The notes: a model not told the origin generated them from the sequence alone. A DNA stretch of 64,000 nt from Chlorella sorokiniana (GCA_025917655.1 CP084609.1:620001-684000), one strand, 5' to 3'; shown: positions 49,701-61,884, numbered from the stretch's first letter. Made by a program: numbers and translations.

Positions 49701-50471
49701 GCACACTGCAGGGTTTGCTGTGAACGGCACCGTACCCGGGGCGAGGATACTTACCAAGGCTGGCATGCAGCGTGGGCAGGCCGTCATCTTGACAAAGCCC
49801 CTGGGCACAGGTGCACTGTTGTTTGTTGTGTGCTGTCTGGCAAGCAACAGTAACTTACAGAACTGCCCGCACTTGCTGTGCAGGTGTCCTGCTTGCAGCA
49901 GAGATGCGCGGGGGAGCTAAGGGGCGATGGGTGGAGGCTGCTGTGCGGTGCATGAAGCAGAGCAACGGGCATGCTGCTGCAGTTTGCCAGGCACACGGTG
50001 CCACCGCTTGCACTGACGTAACAGGTATGAAGGGCAGAGCGCGCCTTCATCTGTCGTCCAGCCTGAACTTTTTGTCACTGACTTTCCTTGCTGTGCTTTG
50101 CAGGCTTTGGGTTGCTGGGACACCTTGCAGAGATGGTTCGTGCGAGCAATGCGGAGGTCGCTTTGAATGCAACAGCTGTTCCACTGCTGGATGGCGCCAT
50201 GGAGTGCGCTGCTGCTGGCTACCTTAGCTCATTGCACACCGAAAATGCCAAGGCTGCGGCAGTACTGAAGTCCGGGATGGACGGGATGGATCCCACACTG
50301 TTCTCATTGCTCGTTGACCCCCAAACAAGCGGGGGCCTGCTTGCTTCCCTGCCAGCCGAAGCTGCAGAGCGCTGCGTTGCTGAATTGAGAGAGGCAGGGT
50401 ATCCTTACGCAGCGGTCGTTGCCTCTGTCCTTGCTCTGGGTAAAACGGGGAAGATTGTAACCTCATGGTGA
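46750..50471 (+). CDS. Pyridine-nucleotide dehydrogenase-selenophosphate synthetase fusion
   Basis: Makes selenophosphate from selenide and ATP, the selenium donor for selenocysteine. The N-terminal half is an NDH-2-like flavin/NAD(P) oxidoreductase: [70 protein letters not shown] and a late VFAAGDCA motif. The C-terminal half is Sel[13 protein letters not shown] with a Cys (not selenocysteine) at the catalytic position and the following Lys, then [64 protein letters not shown] and DPQTSGGLL. Such fusions are known in bacteria and some algae. G5 at 47488-47492 and G5 at 47499-47503 each appear one base short within the second nucleotide-binding motif (VVGGGAGGVELA), breaking frame twice. Start: ATG ATG at 46750 giving MMQRAPIVK. 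Confidence 0.9.
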
Positions 50472-50653
50472 TATAGATGGGATGTGTATCTTGATTAAGT
50501 GTGCCCTTCGTTAGCAATACATATCTATGCAGTACACCGTTCACTTCTCTCATTGTCAACGCCGTTGCTCATCCTAAATGGGCACGCTTGATAGAGCGCG
50601 AAGAACAGCTCAGGTTATCAAACCGTTCTTACCTTTTTTTCGAGCGTGGCTCG

Positions 50654-51679
50654 ATGCTGCTGGCCAGGGCGCCAGTGTCGTCGTATGTTCACAGGGCCGC
50701 GCCAGAACGCGCCGGGCGATGCCTAGCGCTCGTTCATACCGGCGCGATTCACGCCCCTGTTGCAAAGGCAGTGAGCGGCCGCCCACGGTGGCCGCCGCCA
50801 CTGCCGCGACAGCAGCCATTCATGCTGTCGTTGATGAGACTGTCATCAATGCAGCCGTCGAATCGAAGCAACTTGCATTTGCGGGCACAGCCTGATACAG
50901 AACAGCTAGAAACAGATGATGAGGCAGAAGCCTTTGAGTCACTTGAAGACAGCATCCCGTCGAGCATCGACGCCGGCACGACTTGGGGGTTGCAAGCGCT
51001 TGCAGAAGCACAAGAGATATTGAGCGCTCCTGAGTTTGAGGACATCCAACTGTTCTCCTTCCGTGCCATCCCTGCAACCAAAACGCTCGACATTCGGCTA
51101 GACAAGTTGTCGGGTAGGTCTGCTGGCATGGGTCCAGCCCGTCTTTGTGCTTATCATGTTATTGCCCAATTTTCTTGCACAATCGCAGATGTGTATGGAT
51201 CCCCAACCTTGGAAGATATCAGCAGTTTCAGCAGCACTTTTAATCAGAAGCTAGCAGCGGCCCTCGGACCAGAGTCGGACACAATTACTATCGAAGTCTC
51301 AAGCCCGGTGGGTTGCTTGATTAGAGTGCATCTTTTCCTCATGCAGCAAAGTTGTTGCTTGCAGCTTGCCGACATAGTTTGTCCCTGTTTAATCCTGCCA
51401 CAGGGTGCAGAGCGGCAGATCCGCGTGCCAGGAGATCTGGAGCGGTTTCGTGAGCTGCCCATGAAGGTGGAGTGGAACAGGCAGGATGGTCAGGTGGACA
51501 CCAAAGTCTTGAGTTTTTCCCAGCTGAACATTGCGGCAGGAAGTACTCAGTGGCGCCTGGCGGACGTCAAAGTCAACAGAACCGGAAAGGGGCGAGGCTT
51601 GAATCGCCAGCAGCGGGATGAGCTGTATGATATCCCCTTGGCAAACCTGCGGTATGTGAGATTGCACTTGGACTTTTGA
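50654..51679 (+). CDS. RimP-family ribosome maturation factor, plastid-targeted
   Basis: Homologue of bacterial RimP, which assists 30S subunit assembly; in plants the nuclear copies serve plastids. Exons: 50654-51113, 51189-51307 and 51404-51679. The N-terminal 80 residues (MLLARAPVSSYVHRAAPERA onward) are Arg/Ser/Pro-rich and probably a transit peptide. The RimP N domain includes LEDISSFSSTFNQKLAAALG, then TITIEVSSPGAERQIRVPGD, equivalent to the bacterial VSSPGxDRPL motif, and LERFRELPMKVEW starts the SH3-like C domain. The SSPGAE motif forms only after splicing of the second intron. Both introns (75 and 96 bases) are multiples of three without stops, so unspliced RNA would still be open. 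The upstream gene ends 182 bases before. Confidence 0.85.
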   Translation: MLLARAPVSSYVHRAAPERAGRCLALVHTGAIHAPVAKAVSGRPRWPPPLPRQQPFMLSLMRLSSMQPSNRSNLHLRAQPDTEQLETDDEAEAFESLEDSIPSSIDAGTTWGLQALAEAQEILSAPEFEDIQLFSFRAIPATKTLDIRLDKLSGRSAGMGPARLCAYHVIAQFSCTIADVYGSPTLEDISSFSSTFNQKLAAALGPESDTITIEVSSPVGCLIRVHLFLMQQSCCLQLADIVCPCLILPQGAERQIRVPGDLERFRELPMKVEWNRQDGQVDTKVLSFSQLNIAAGSTQWRLADVKVNRTGKGRGLNRQQRDELYDIPLANLRYVRLHLDF

Positions 51680-51933
51680 TATCAGACAGCTCATGTTAGA
51701 TCAAGCAGAAGAGATGATGAGTAGGTGCTGGCTCCTGGGCAGCGCCCTGCACAGTGCTGGCGCTGGCGGCCGATGACGTGGACGCTCCCTACAAGGCGCT
51801 ACGAAGTCTCGTTGATTTTCACAGATAATGCGCCAACAAACGGGCCGCTTGCAGAGACAATCACCCCCTAGCCCTGAAGTTTGCCCTTTCCTCTCACGAA
51901 ACCACGGCTCCTTCACGGGTTAATCAGCATGAT

Positions 51934-54900
51934 ATGACGTTACATACAACAGGATCGCTTCTGCAGGTAAGCAGCACGCAGAAGAACGCCCGGCTTTGAT
52001 CAGTCCCTTCTTGCCATTCACAGTTCTGCGTGGTAGGCTCTGTGCGTCTCATTCAATCATTATGTCGCAACAATGTTCATGAGCGGGGCGGACCCCGTCG
52101 TTGTCATCTAGGGCTACCCGCCGCGGTGACCACCGCGGCGGCAAGCATGGACAGCAGTTACAGGCCAATTTTATGATTGATTTTGCAGGTATCAGCCCAA
52201 GTTCCGCCATCTGCAAGCAGTAATGCCATCTGCTTCTTCATTCCAGGCCTTGAAAGCTCGCGCTTCATCGCGTTTGGGACTGCTGATGGCAGCCTCGTGG
52301 TGGCCTCGGCAGAGGTGAGGTTTTGGCAGATGCTATGCATCACCCCTCCCCGTTGAAGAGCTGCACAACACACCACATGGATTGCCTTTGCTGCAGTTAA
52401 ACGACCATGCCGGCTCCACAGGCCAAAGCTTGGAGCCGCCGCAGCTCCAGACGCTGCTGGTCATGGCGCTGCAGCAGCCTGACGCAACGGCCACCTCCCT
52501 AGGTGTCGCACAGGGCAGGGGGAGGGAAGGGAGGGCCAGGCCTCGCTGCCGCCCCCACTCCTGGGGGACCCCGTGCTTCACGTGGCATTTGGTGGCGGCT
52601 CGCACCTGCTCCTGGCGGCCTGCACCCAGCACACGCTGGTGGTGGTGGCGCTGGAGGGGCTGGCCGCGCACCTGTTCCAGCACCACCCCACGGCGCGCCC
52701 GACGCCCAGCAGCCCTGGCTCTGGCGCCAGGTGGCGGGGGTGCATTGCGGCCACGCCCGCGTCCTGGGCATCAGGTGCGCTCCCTTGCTTTTGCTACCTG
52801 CAGAGTCCTCCTGCCAAAGTTGCAGGCTTCGCCGGCCTGCTTACCGGCCTCGTTCTGCTTGCTGACGTTCGCAGCTGGACGCAGCAGTTGGACGGCGTGC
52901 TCACAAGCGACAGCGATGGCACGCTCACCATGTGGCAACTGCAGCCCCTGGCCGGGCAGGAGCCGCAGCAGCCGCAGCTGGGTGCCCTGCTGCCCAGCCG
53001 TGCTGGGGAGGAGGCGGGTCCACTCCCAGTGACCCAGGCCGCGCTGCGGGCTGCGTGGTCGGTGCACACTCCCATCCCGCAGGGCCTTATCTGCGCAGGC
53101 GTTAGCGTGTACGCTCCGTCCGCGTCTGCAGCAGGGCTGGCTGCTGAACCCGGGATGGTGGCGTGCGTGGCGGCAGCCCAGCCAGGGACGCCGGCGGCGG
53201 TGGGCGGTACGCCAGCGTCTGGTGGCCGCAGCTTGGCGAGCAGCGGCAGCGCCACTATGCAGCGGGCATGCCTGCAGTCGGGCAGGAGAAGCTGCGCCAC
53301 CCCGCCCCGTCACTGGTGCGGCTTTCACTGGCCCTCCGACTGTGGCTGTGCACTGCTGTGCTGCTGTCGCTTGTCCCTGGCAAGCAGCCGGTCAGCACAT
53401 TCGGGTTGAGCAAGTGCAAGTCTCACGATGCTGCAGGCCTGCAGTGGTCTCCTGGCGTGCTGCAGAAGGATGCCTTGTCGGCGGGTGCTGCCGGTCTCCA
53501 GGCGGCGCAGCTCCCTGGAGCTGGAGGGGAGGCTAGCCCTGCGCCAGCCGAGGGCACCTTGGACGCCTCCCTGGCTCCGGAGCTGGGTGCAGAGGCAGAG
53601 GATCACCCTGCGCTCATGACGCTGACCGAAGGTACGCTGGGCAGCCGGCGGGAGCAGGCTGCGAGGTGCTTTCCTGCGCAGACGCACTGTGAATTGCTGG
53701 GGTCCCCACTTTTCCCCTGCAGACGGCAGCGTGCGCATATGGGTTGAAACCCTGGTTCTGACAGAGAACACCAGCCAGCCGAGCTTGGAGGCCTCGGCAG
53801 AGAGCACACCGCAGAAGGCCAGCCCGAGGCCTGCGCAGCCATCACCGGCACGCAGCCCCGCCAAACACGCTGGCTCTCCAGGCGCAGCCCCCAGCAGCCC
53901 TCGGGGAGTGAGGGCCGGTGCGGCGGCGGCGGCAGCACTTGGGGGCGCGGCGCCCGCAATCACCAGCTACTTTTGCATGGCGCTGCTCATCGCGCCCCGC
54001 TGGTTGAGCAGCAACCTGCAGCAGAGGGCCAAAGCCCCCCAGCCTGGCAGTGTGCAGTCACGGCAGCTCGACCAGCGCCATCATGCAGCCCTCTGGGCGC
54101 AGCACGTCGGGCCGCTGCTGCTGCACAAGCGCATGCAGCACGCGGCGCCGCCCGTGCTGTGGCTGTTCACAGCCACCAGCGTGGGGGCCTCCGCCAACGG
54201 CGCCGCCTGCCCGGGTGCAGCTGCAGCTGCATGCCGTGCGTGGCCTGGCTGCCGTGGTAATGAGCGCCGGGTACGGCGGCCGAGTGAGCAGCACGAGCTG
54301 CAGCAGCAGCAGCACGCGCCCCGCCGCCGTGCTGTGGGGGCAGCACACTTGGGAACTGCCGGCGAGTGGGAGCCAGAGCACTGCGGCCATGCTCCAGCGC
54401 ATGGGCTGTTGGGTGTCGGACGAGGAGGGCTTCCCAAAGCTCCACGTGTTTGCCTCCGGCGGGGATCCGCAGCGCTTGCTGCTGGCGGGGCGCAGCTTTG
54501 CCACCGTGCAGGAACATGGCTCCAGCAGCGCGCAGGTGATGCCCGGCAAGAGTTGTTGTGTGCCTGTGTGGATTCCTCCTCTGCATGGTCTCAGGCGCAT
54601 GCAAGTTCACTTTGTGTCGGTCACACTTCTCCATTCTAGCTTTCGAGCAGTGCCCCTTGCGCTTGCGTGCAGCTTCATAAACAGCTGGCAACAGCCGGCA
54701 CATGGCGTGTTGCAGCGGTTGCCCACGCGCAGCCCATAATTGCCCTTGCTGCCAGCGCTTGCGTCAGCGGCGGCCGCAGCGCCTTCGTTGCCACCTGCGA
54801 CAGTCACGGCACGCTCATGGTGTGGCGCTGCCCCACCCTTCAGCATGTGCTGGCAGTGCCAGCAGCTGCTGCGGGCAGCATCACGTCGCTGGCCTGGCTG

Positions 54901-57900
54901 CCGCTTACAGGTGCACCGGTCAGCGAGAAGCAGCCGCACTGGCTAGCGGTGGGCAGCGGCAGCATGGTGCAATGCTATGCAGTGAGCGGTCGCCAGGCGG
55001 CGGCAGTAGCAACGATCGCTTTGCCTGCGGGGTGCAGCAGCATCAAGAGCCTACATGGATTGCGCAGCAGATCCACTGGCAGCGCGCCAGAGGGTTGCCT
55101 GTTGCTCGCCGTGTGTAGCAGCAGCATTGGCAGAGGCAGCAAGCTGGCCAGTTGGCGCTGCAGCTTGGGTAACCCTGCCAGCAGAGGCATTGTGCTGCAG
55201 CTCGCAGCCAGTTGCAGCATACCAGGGTTGATGGCAGGCGTGGCTTCCGTGCATTTTGCCAGCGACGCAGGGCTGGTGGTGCGCACTACCAGCGGCACTG
55301 TGTTGCTGTATGCAGCGACAGCTGACGCAGACGGTGTTACCTTGCAGCTTCTGACTGCCCTGGATGGCGTTGCTGGAGCTGGGCCAGTGGCCGCTGACGG
55401 TGACCTCCTGCACCTTGCCACATCCTGCACCAATGAACTGCACATCTGGATGGTGGGCGACCCGCAGCCTGGCGAAGCAAGCTGTGACCGCGATACCTGC
55501 CACCAGGCAGCGCGCCTGGTGCTTCCTTCCGCGGCAGGGCACGTTAGCGCCTTGGCGTGGCTGCAGCACACGATCAGCCCCTGCCTGGCAGTGGGAACCA
55601 GCTTGGGCAATGTCCTGCTTGCTGCAGCCTCCAGGGACACCAACAGCTGGCAGTGGGTGGCTGCCATGCCTGACGCGAGCGCCAGTCACGCTGTCGATCA
55701 CCTGACGGCAAGTCCTTCTGGCGGAATAGTTGCAGCAACGGGCAGCCAGTTAGTGCGCTTGGCGGACACCGTGCAATTCCAGCAAACTGGCGAAGCGGTG
55801 CAACTGAGCAGGTGAGCCGGGGTTTGGCTATGTCTGCAGTTGCCACCTAGGTTCTTGTGAAATGCGCTCATCCTGAGGAGTGCTTTTTATTACCAGGTTG
55901 TTGTTGGAGATGGCTGGGCCCCTGCCACAGTATCATCCCAACTTTGTCAAGGCATTGCTGCTTGCGGGAAGTTTCCTGCTGCCGCAAAGATTTTGGAGCG
56001 GCTTGGGCCATGGCTAGCTCAGTATTGGGAGAAGCGCACTTCTGATAGCATTGCCACCAGCCCAACATCCCCTGCACTCGGCCATCACTTGACTGACCAA
56101 CCACGCGAATCGGGCAGCGCTGATCCAGCCTCTTCTTTTCCTGCTTTCCCAGGTTGGTGGCAAGCAGGAACATGAACTGTTGTTGGGAATGAGCTGAGAC
56201 TGAGCGGTTGTGTTCGTTCTTCCTCCTTGATGCAGGAGTGGAGGCTGCAGAGTTTCTGGACAGGCAATTTCTGCAGCTAGGCTTGCATGACAACAGGGCC
56301 TCGGCATTACAAGGGAACCCAGCCAAGCAGCAGCCAGCAGCAACACAGCAGGCAGGCAATGCTACCAGCAGCAGCTTACAGAGCGGGATGCTGGACATGG
56401 CTGCGTTTGGCATGGCAGCGGCACCCCAGCAGCCTCAGCTCAGCCTCAGGCAGGCAGCGTAGAGAGTGGGATGCTGGACATGGCTGCGTTTGGCATGGCA
56501 CCGGCACCCCAGCAGCCTCACCTCAGCCTCAGGCAGGCAGCGTACAGAGCGGAATGCTGGACATGGCTGCGTTTGGCATGGCAGCGGCACCCCCAGCAGC
56601 CTCAGCTGAGCCTCAGGCAGGCAGCCTAGAGAGTGGGATGCTGGACATGGCTGCGTTTGGCATGGCAGCGGCACCCCAGCAGCCTCACCTCAGCCTCAGG
56701 CAGGCAGCCTAGAGAGTGGGATGCTGGACATGGCTGCGTTTGGCATGGCAGCGGCACCCCCAGCAGCCTCAGCTGAGCCTCAGGCAGGCAGCGTAGAGAG
56801 TGGGATGCTGGACATGGCTGCGTTTGGCATGGCAGCGGCACCCCAGCAGCCTCAGCTGAGCCTCAGGCAGGCAGCGTAGAGAGTGGGATGCTGGACATGG
56901 CTGCGTTTGGCATGGCACCGGCACCCCAGCAGCCTCACCTCAGCCTCAGGCAGGCAGCGTAGAGAGTGGAATGCTGGACATGGCTGCGTTTGGCATGGCA
57001 GCGGCACCCCCAGCAGCCTCAGCTGAGCCTCAGGCAGGCAGCTTAGAGAGTGGGATGCTGGACATGGCTGCGTTTGGCATGGCAGCGGCACCCCAGCAGC
57101 CTCAGCTCAGCCTCAGGCAGGCAGCGTAGAGAGTGGAATGCTGGACATGGCTGCGTTTGGCATGGCAGCGGCACCCCAGCAGCCTCACCTCAGCCTCAGG
57201 CAGGCAGCGTAGAGAGTGGAATGCTGGACATGGCTGCGTTTGGCATGGCAGCGGCACCCCCAGCAGCCTCAGCTGAGCCTCAGGCAGGCAGCTTAGAGAG
57301 TGGGATGCTGGACATGGCTGCGTTTGGCATGGCAGCGGCACCCCCAGCAGCCTCACCTCAGCCTCAGGCAGGCAGCGTAGAGAGTGGAATGCTGGACATG
57401 GCTGCGTTTGGCATGGCAGCGGCACCCCCAGCAGCCTCACCTCAGCCTCAGGCAGGCAGCGTAGAGAGCGGGATGCTGGACATGGCTGCATTTGGCATGG
57501 CAGCGGCCCGACCTGCCCCCCAGCTCAGCCGCAGCGAGCTGTACAGCGGGCAATCGCTGCACAGGAGGGCCCTGTTGTATGGCGACCTCCTGCCCAGCCC
57601 GTTGTGCAAGGCAAGCAGCTGATGCTGCTAACGGACAGCGCTATCCGGCTGCTGCACGGTGCGGTAGGCATGCGGAATGCTGAAGGACAGGCTGGAACCA
57701 GTCCGGCTGTGGCCATTCCCAGCCTTTCCCCAGCGGACACCCAGGCATTGCTGGCAACAGCTGCTGCCTTTGGAGAAGAGGCTTCGGCCGGTGGCGGTTT
57801 GCAGAATGCCAGCATAAATGTGTCAGCCGCGCGGTTCCTTGCGACGGTTACTTTAAGTTGCGCTGCGAACAGTTTGGGGCAAGCTGGCAGTTGTGCACAA

Positions 57901-60900
57901 GAAGCACCTTCCCGCACCGGCGGTCTGTCATGAAGAACGCTGCTGGTGTGGAGTACACCTTCATGCCTTCGTTGGCTGTTGCCGCTGGGGAAGACTCGGA
58001 CGAGCGGTTGAGGAGTGGCAGTCGTGTACAGAAGTGGGGCCTGCTCCCAGGCCTCGGTCCAATTTCGCTCCTGTCGGCTCTTCTGTCAGGTGAGGGGGCT
58101 GCTGCGTCGTCTCGACTGCTTGGCTGCAGCCAATGCAGCACATGCAGCTATGCAGTCAATTTTGATCACTACTGCCCTGCAGGCTCGGAGGAGCAGATGC
58201 TGCAGGAGGGCCTGCTCCGCGTGCAGAGGGCGGAAGCCGCAGCAGAGGCCAGGCAAGCTTCAGCCAGTGTGACTGAGGCGGAGGCCTTTCTTGCAGTCCG
58301 GGCAAGCTCTAGCCAGGGTGAGAAATGCTGCTTCATGTTTGTTGTTTTACAAGTGGGGTTGGACACCGCTTAGCGTGACGAGGGTTTCATGCAGCCTGCA
58401 TGATGCACAGATGCTGCTTGTGCCGTCGGTTGATCAACCAGTCACTGCGTTGCGCCTGTGCAGCCAGCCAGCTGCCCACGTGGGCTCAGCTACGGCAGCT
58501 TGGGGTCGGCTTCTGGCTGCGAGACCCCAAGCTGCTGGCCAGCACCGCCGAGCAGCTGGCCAAGCAGCAGTTTGCCGAGCGGCGCTGCGCGGACGACTGC
58601 GCCCTTCTGTACTGCGCGCTGGGCAAGCGCAGTGTGCTCCAGGTCCGGTTCTCTGCTGGTTGTCCAAGCACGACCACTGCACCGGGTGCCTCTGCTGTAC
58701 CCATTCACAAGCTTGTGTGGTGGTGCCGCGGTGCAGGGCCTGTACCGCAGCACCCAGAACCGTAAGCCCGCAGAATTCCTGGCCCGCGACTTCTCGCGGG
58801 AACAGAACCGGCAGGCGGCCCAGGCAAGCAGGATGAGGGGGTTGGGGGGGGCTCCTTGCTGAACGGTTCCGCCTTTGATGTGCCGACAGCATCTGACATG
58901 GTGGTACACTGGACTATTTCTCTTGCGGCTGCTGCCCCCGCAGAAGAATGCTTATGTCCTGCTTGGCCAGCATCGGCATGAGCTGGCGGCTGCTTTCTTC
59001 ATCCTGGGTGAGCCCCCGCTTGGATGATACTGCCGGTACACATGCACATGAGTGCATGCCGTCATCCCCTTGCCTGCCATGTTGTCCCGCTGCGCTGCAG
59101 GGGGTTGTGCTGAGGAGGCCGTCGGCGTGGCTGCCCAGGAGATGCGGGACCCGCAGCTTGCGCTGCTGCTGTGCCGCCTCCTCTTCGGCTCAGCTGGCAG
59201 CGCAGCCGAGCTGCGCCTGGTCAGCAGGCTGCACAACGGCCTGCAGCAGTCCCAGCATGGCGATGCGCCCGCCATGGCCGCCGTCTGCTGCCTGCTGCAG
59301 GGCGACGCTGCTGGTGCGCTGCAGGCTTTGCTGGGCGGCAGCGATGCCCCTCTGCCACTTGGGCACACTGCTGCAACGGAGGAGGACGCCCAGCTGCTGC
59401 CTGTGCTGGCAGCGCTGCTGCAAGCGTCGCCTGCACTCTCAGCAGAGCCTTGGGCAGAGCAGCTGGCAGCATGCCTTCCAGCCCTGGGCAGGCGCCTACA
59501 GGGCCGCGGCCTCCATGCTCTGGCAATCGAGCCAGTGGCTGCTGCGGCAGCTCTGCGGCCGCCGCCCAGCGCCACACGCGGCAGCAGCGGCCCGGCAGCA
59601 GCCCGCCGACGCCAGCAGGACGAGCTGCTGCTGCAGCGCCTGGTGGCGCTGTCCCTGCTGCCGGGTGTGCTGGCGGCGCCTGCGAGCGTCTGGCAGGCCT
59701 GGGCGGCGGCCCAGGTGCAGCAGCTTGTTGAGCGGGGCCTGCTTGTGGAGCCTGCCGCCGTACTGAGCCTGCTGCGCGACATGCGTTCGAAGACTTCCAA
59801 CGCCGTGAGCGCGCGCGCCAGCGTGGCGGGGCAGGAGTCTCGCAATGGAACGGAGCATCATGCCAGCATCGACCGGCAGGGGAGCAGCAGTTGTGGGAGC
59901 AGCTCTGGCTCGGGGACGCGGCGGCAGCCTGATGCTGGGGGCAACGCGGTGATCGGCGAAGGGTACGCTGCCGCAACGCCCAGCCCCTCCCCATGCTGCG
60001 CGGCCATGGGTCGGGGGTGCTGCGCCGCCTTTGAACACCTGCGGCCTTGCTGGCTCACGCACCGCTGTCACGCATGCCCGGCCCCTGCCAGCAGGCAGGT
60101 GCTCTTCCGCGTGGAGCACGACCGGCCGCTGTCCGTGGCGTGCTGCCCCCTCATGGCCCCCGACCTGCTGGCCCGCCCCCTGGTGGTGGCCACAGAGAGG
60201 CACGGGCTGGTGGAGGGGCACCTGCACCGCCTGCCGCCAGAGCCCGGCTCGCCAGGCCCCCACCCCGCAACAGGGGATGAGGAGCAGCAGCAGCGCGGCG
60301 GCCTGTTCGGCCAGCTGCTCTCGCAGCTGTTCGACCAGGCCTCGTGGGCGGGGGCGGAGTTTGACGTGGTTGGCACGGCCGGCCAGCTGAGCCCCGGCGG
60401 GGGCCCAAGTCGGGATGCCATACGCACGGCAGCCCTGGCGGCCCACCCAACCAAGCAGCTGTGAGTAACGGCATGCTCTGCGGTCCCTTGCGCATTTGCG
60501 TACAATGTTCTAACCGTTCTTGCACATGCGCAGGTTCTTGAGCGGGAGCGTGCATGGCCGGCTTCACCTTTGGACGTTTGGGTCCTCCCGGGCACTGGCA
60601 ACCTTCACGCCAGGTGCGGCTGGTGCTGCCTCAAAGGAGCACACCTTCGCGGCGTGCTCCCCCTATGGTGACCCCGTGTGCCAACTGCACTTGCAGTGCC
60701 CGCCGAGGAGCTGGACAGCATCAGCAGGGCGCTGTCGGGCCTGCTCTCCTTCAGCCGCTCCTTCAAGCAGTCTTCCAGCGCCCGAGGTCTGGCTGATTGC
60801 ATGGATGCCTTGACTCAAGCAGCAGCAAGGAGCACGTCATTCACATTTGCTCGCGACGCTGCAGGCTTGCCAGCTGGGGCCAAGCAGCAGCGTGCCGCTT

Positions 60901-61884
60901 CTCGCCTAGCGGCGACCGTTTCGCCGCGGTCAGCGACGGTGGGGTGGTGGCGTTGTGGGATGTCGAGGGCCCCAGTCGGCTGTTTGATGGCGACGGCAAC
61001 GCGTGTGCGCAGTGGTGGCATCAGGCAAGGCTCCTGCCTGGCTGTCCTGAACTCTCTGCTGTGGAAGCTGTTGCGTGGCCGCACCGACTGGGCTGCCACG
61101 CTGCTGCTGTCCGGGGACTTCGTTGGAGCGCACACAGTCGCACACACCTCGCACCTGCATTCCGACTGTAGGCGCTCGGCAAGGAAGGACGGGCGCTGGA
61201 GTTTGTTGGCGCCAGCAACAGCGCGATTGCCGTGGGGGTCCTCGGCAGGCGGCGCTGGTGGCGGCACCATGGTGCTGGACACCATGTCGCCGCCAGCCGC
61301 GTGCTGCATTGGCCGCCTGACGCACCACCAGGTGTGCTTTGTAGTTGGCTTGTCTTTCGAGCGCACCCGCAGCCGACGCTTGGCCTTGACCTGCGTCGCT
61401 CGATTCGCTCTTCGCGCTCTGCTTCAGGCCACGGTGACTGCGCTGTCCATCCTGCCGGGTGGCTGGCTCCTGGCGGCGGGCGACGAGCATGGGGGCTGTC
61501 CTGCACAGACCTCCGCATGCTGGGCAGTCAGATGGGTGAGGCTGCCGCTATTGCTGCCAGCAATGTGTCGGAGGCAGTACTTCTAGGGACGAGTTGATGT
61601 GGAGCTAAGCCGTGCCACCTGTGCTTTCAGGTCCTCGTGTGCTGTGGAGCGTGCGGGCTGCACGCGGAGCGCTTCATTCCATCTCGACCTGCCCCCGGCC
61701 ACCTGGCACTGCTGCTGGACCGCCGGTGGCAACTGCCGCCGCTGATGGCCTGCGCCTGTGGGGGCCCACGGGCAAGCTGCTGCAAAGCGTGGAAGGCGTG
61801 CGGCTGTCCGACCTGGCAACCTGCCCGGAGGGACTGGTTGGCTGCCAGTCTACGGGGCAGGTGTCTCTTTACCCATGGCTGTGA
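51934..61884 (+). CDS. Rav1/DmX-like (rabconnectin-3 alpha) protein, V-ATPase assembly regulator
   Basis: Very large WD40 protein; its yeast homologue Rav1 is the core of RAVE, which reassembles V-ATPase on acidic organelles. Exon 1 (51934-51966) gives MTLHTTGSLLQ, spliced to VSAQVPPSASS. N-terminal WD repeats run to about 55815 (RFIAFGTADGSLVVASAE, HVAFGGGSHLLLAACTQHTL, FVATCDSHGTLMVWRCPT). After the 84-bp minisatellite region comes the Rav1p_C core: LGVGFWLRDPKLLASTAEQL, DDCALLYCALGKRSVLQGLY, NAYVLLGQHRHELAAAFFIL. C-terminal WD repeats include FLSGSVHGRLHLWTFGSSRA and VATAAADGLRLWGPTGKLLQ, ending VSLYPWL. The identity rests mainly on the Rav1p_C block. C-run variation in the minisatellite disrupts the frame as read. 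Confidence 0.88.
52118..52141. repeat. Perfect GC-rich palindrome in Rav1 intron 1
   Basis: CCGCCGCGGTG, two bases AC, then CACCGCGGCGG: an 11-bp stem with a two-base loop. A smaller hairpin (CGGGG/CCCCG) lies just upstream at 52084-52097. Very stable as RNA; function unknown. Confidence 0.85.
56381..57511 (+). repeat. 84/83-bp coding minisatellite, 14 copies
   Basis: Fourteen head-to-tail copies of a unit encoding SGMLDMAAFGMAAAPPAASA followed by EPQAGSVE (28 residues when the unit is 84 bases). Copies begin at about 56381, 56463, 56546, 56629, 56711, 56794, 56877, 56960, 57044, 57127, 57210, 57294, 57378 and 57463. Six copies carry CACCCCCAG (84 bases, frame kept); seven carry CACCCCAG (83 bases), which shifts into a frame ending in TAG at the next unit. 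The last copy diverges. Unit-to-unit differences are few, so the array is young or homogenised. Confidence 0.92.

Noticed and set aside
56381-57511. Reading the repeat array as a CRISPR array
   Set aside because: Units are contiguous with no unique spacers, encode protein in frame with a conserved gene, and lie in a eukaryotic exon.
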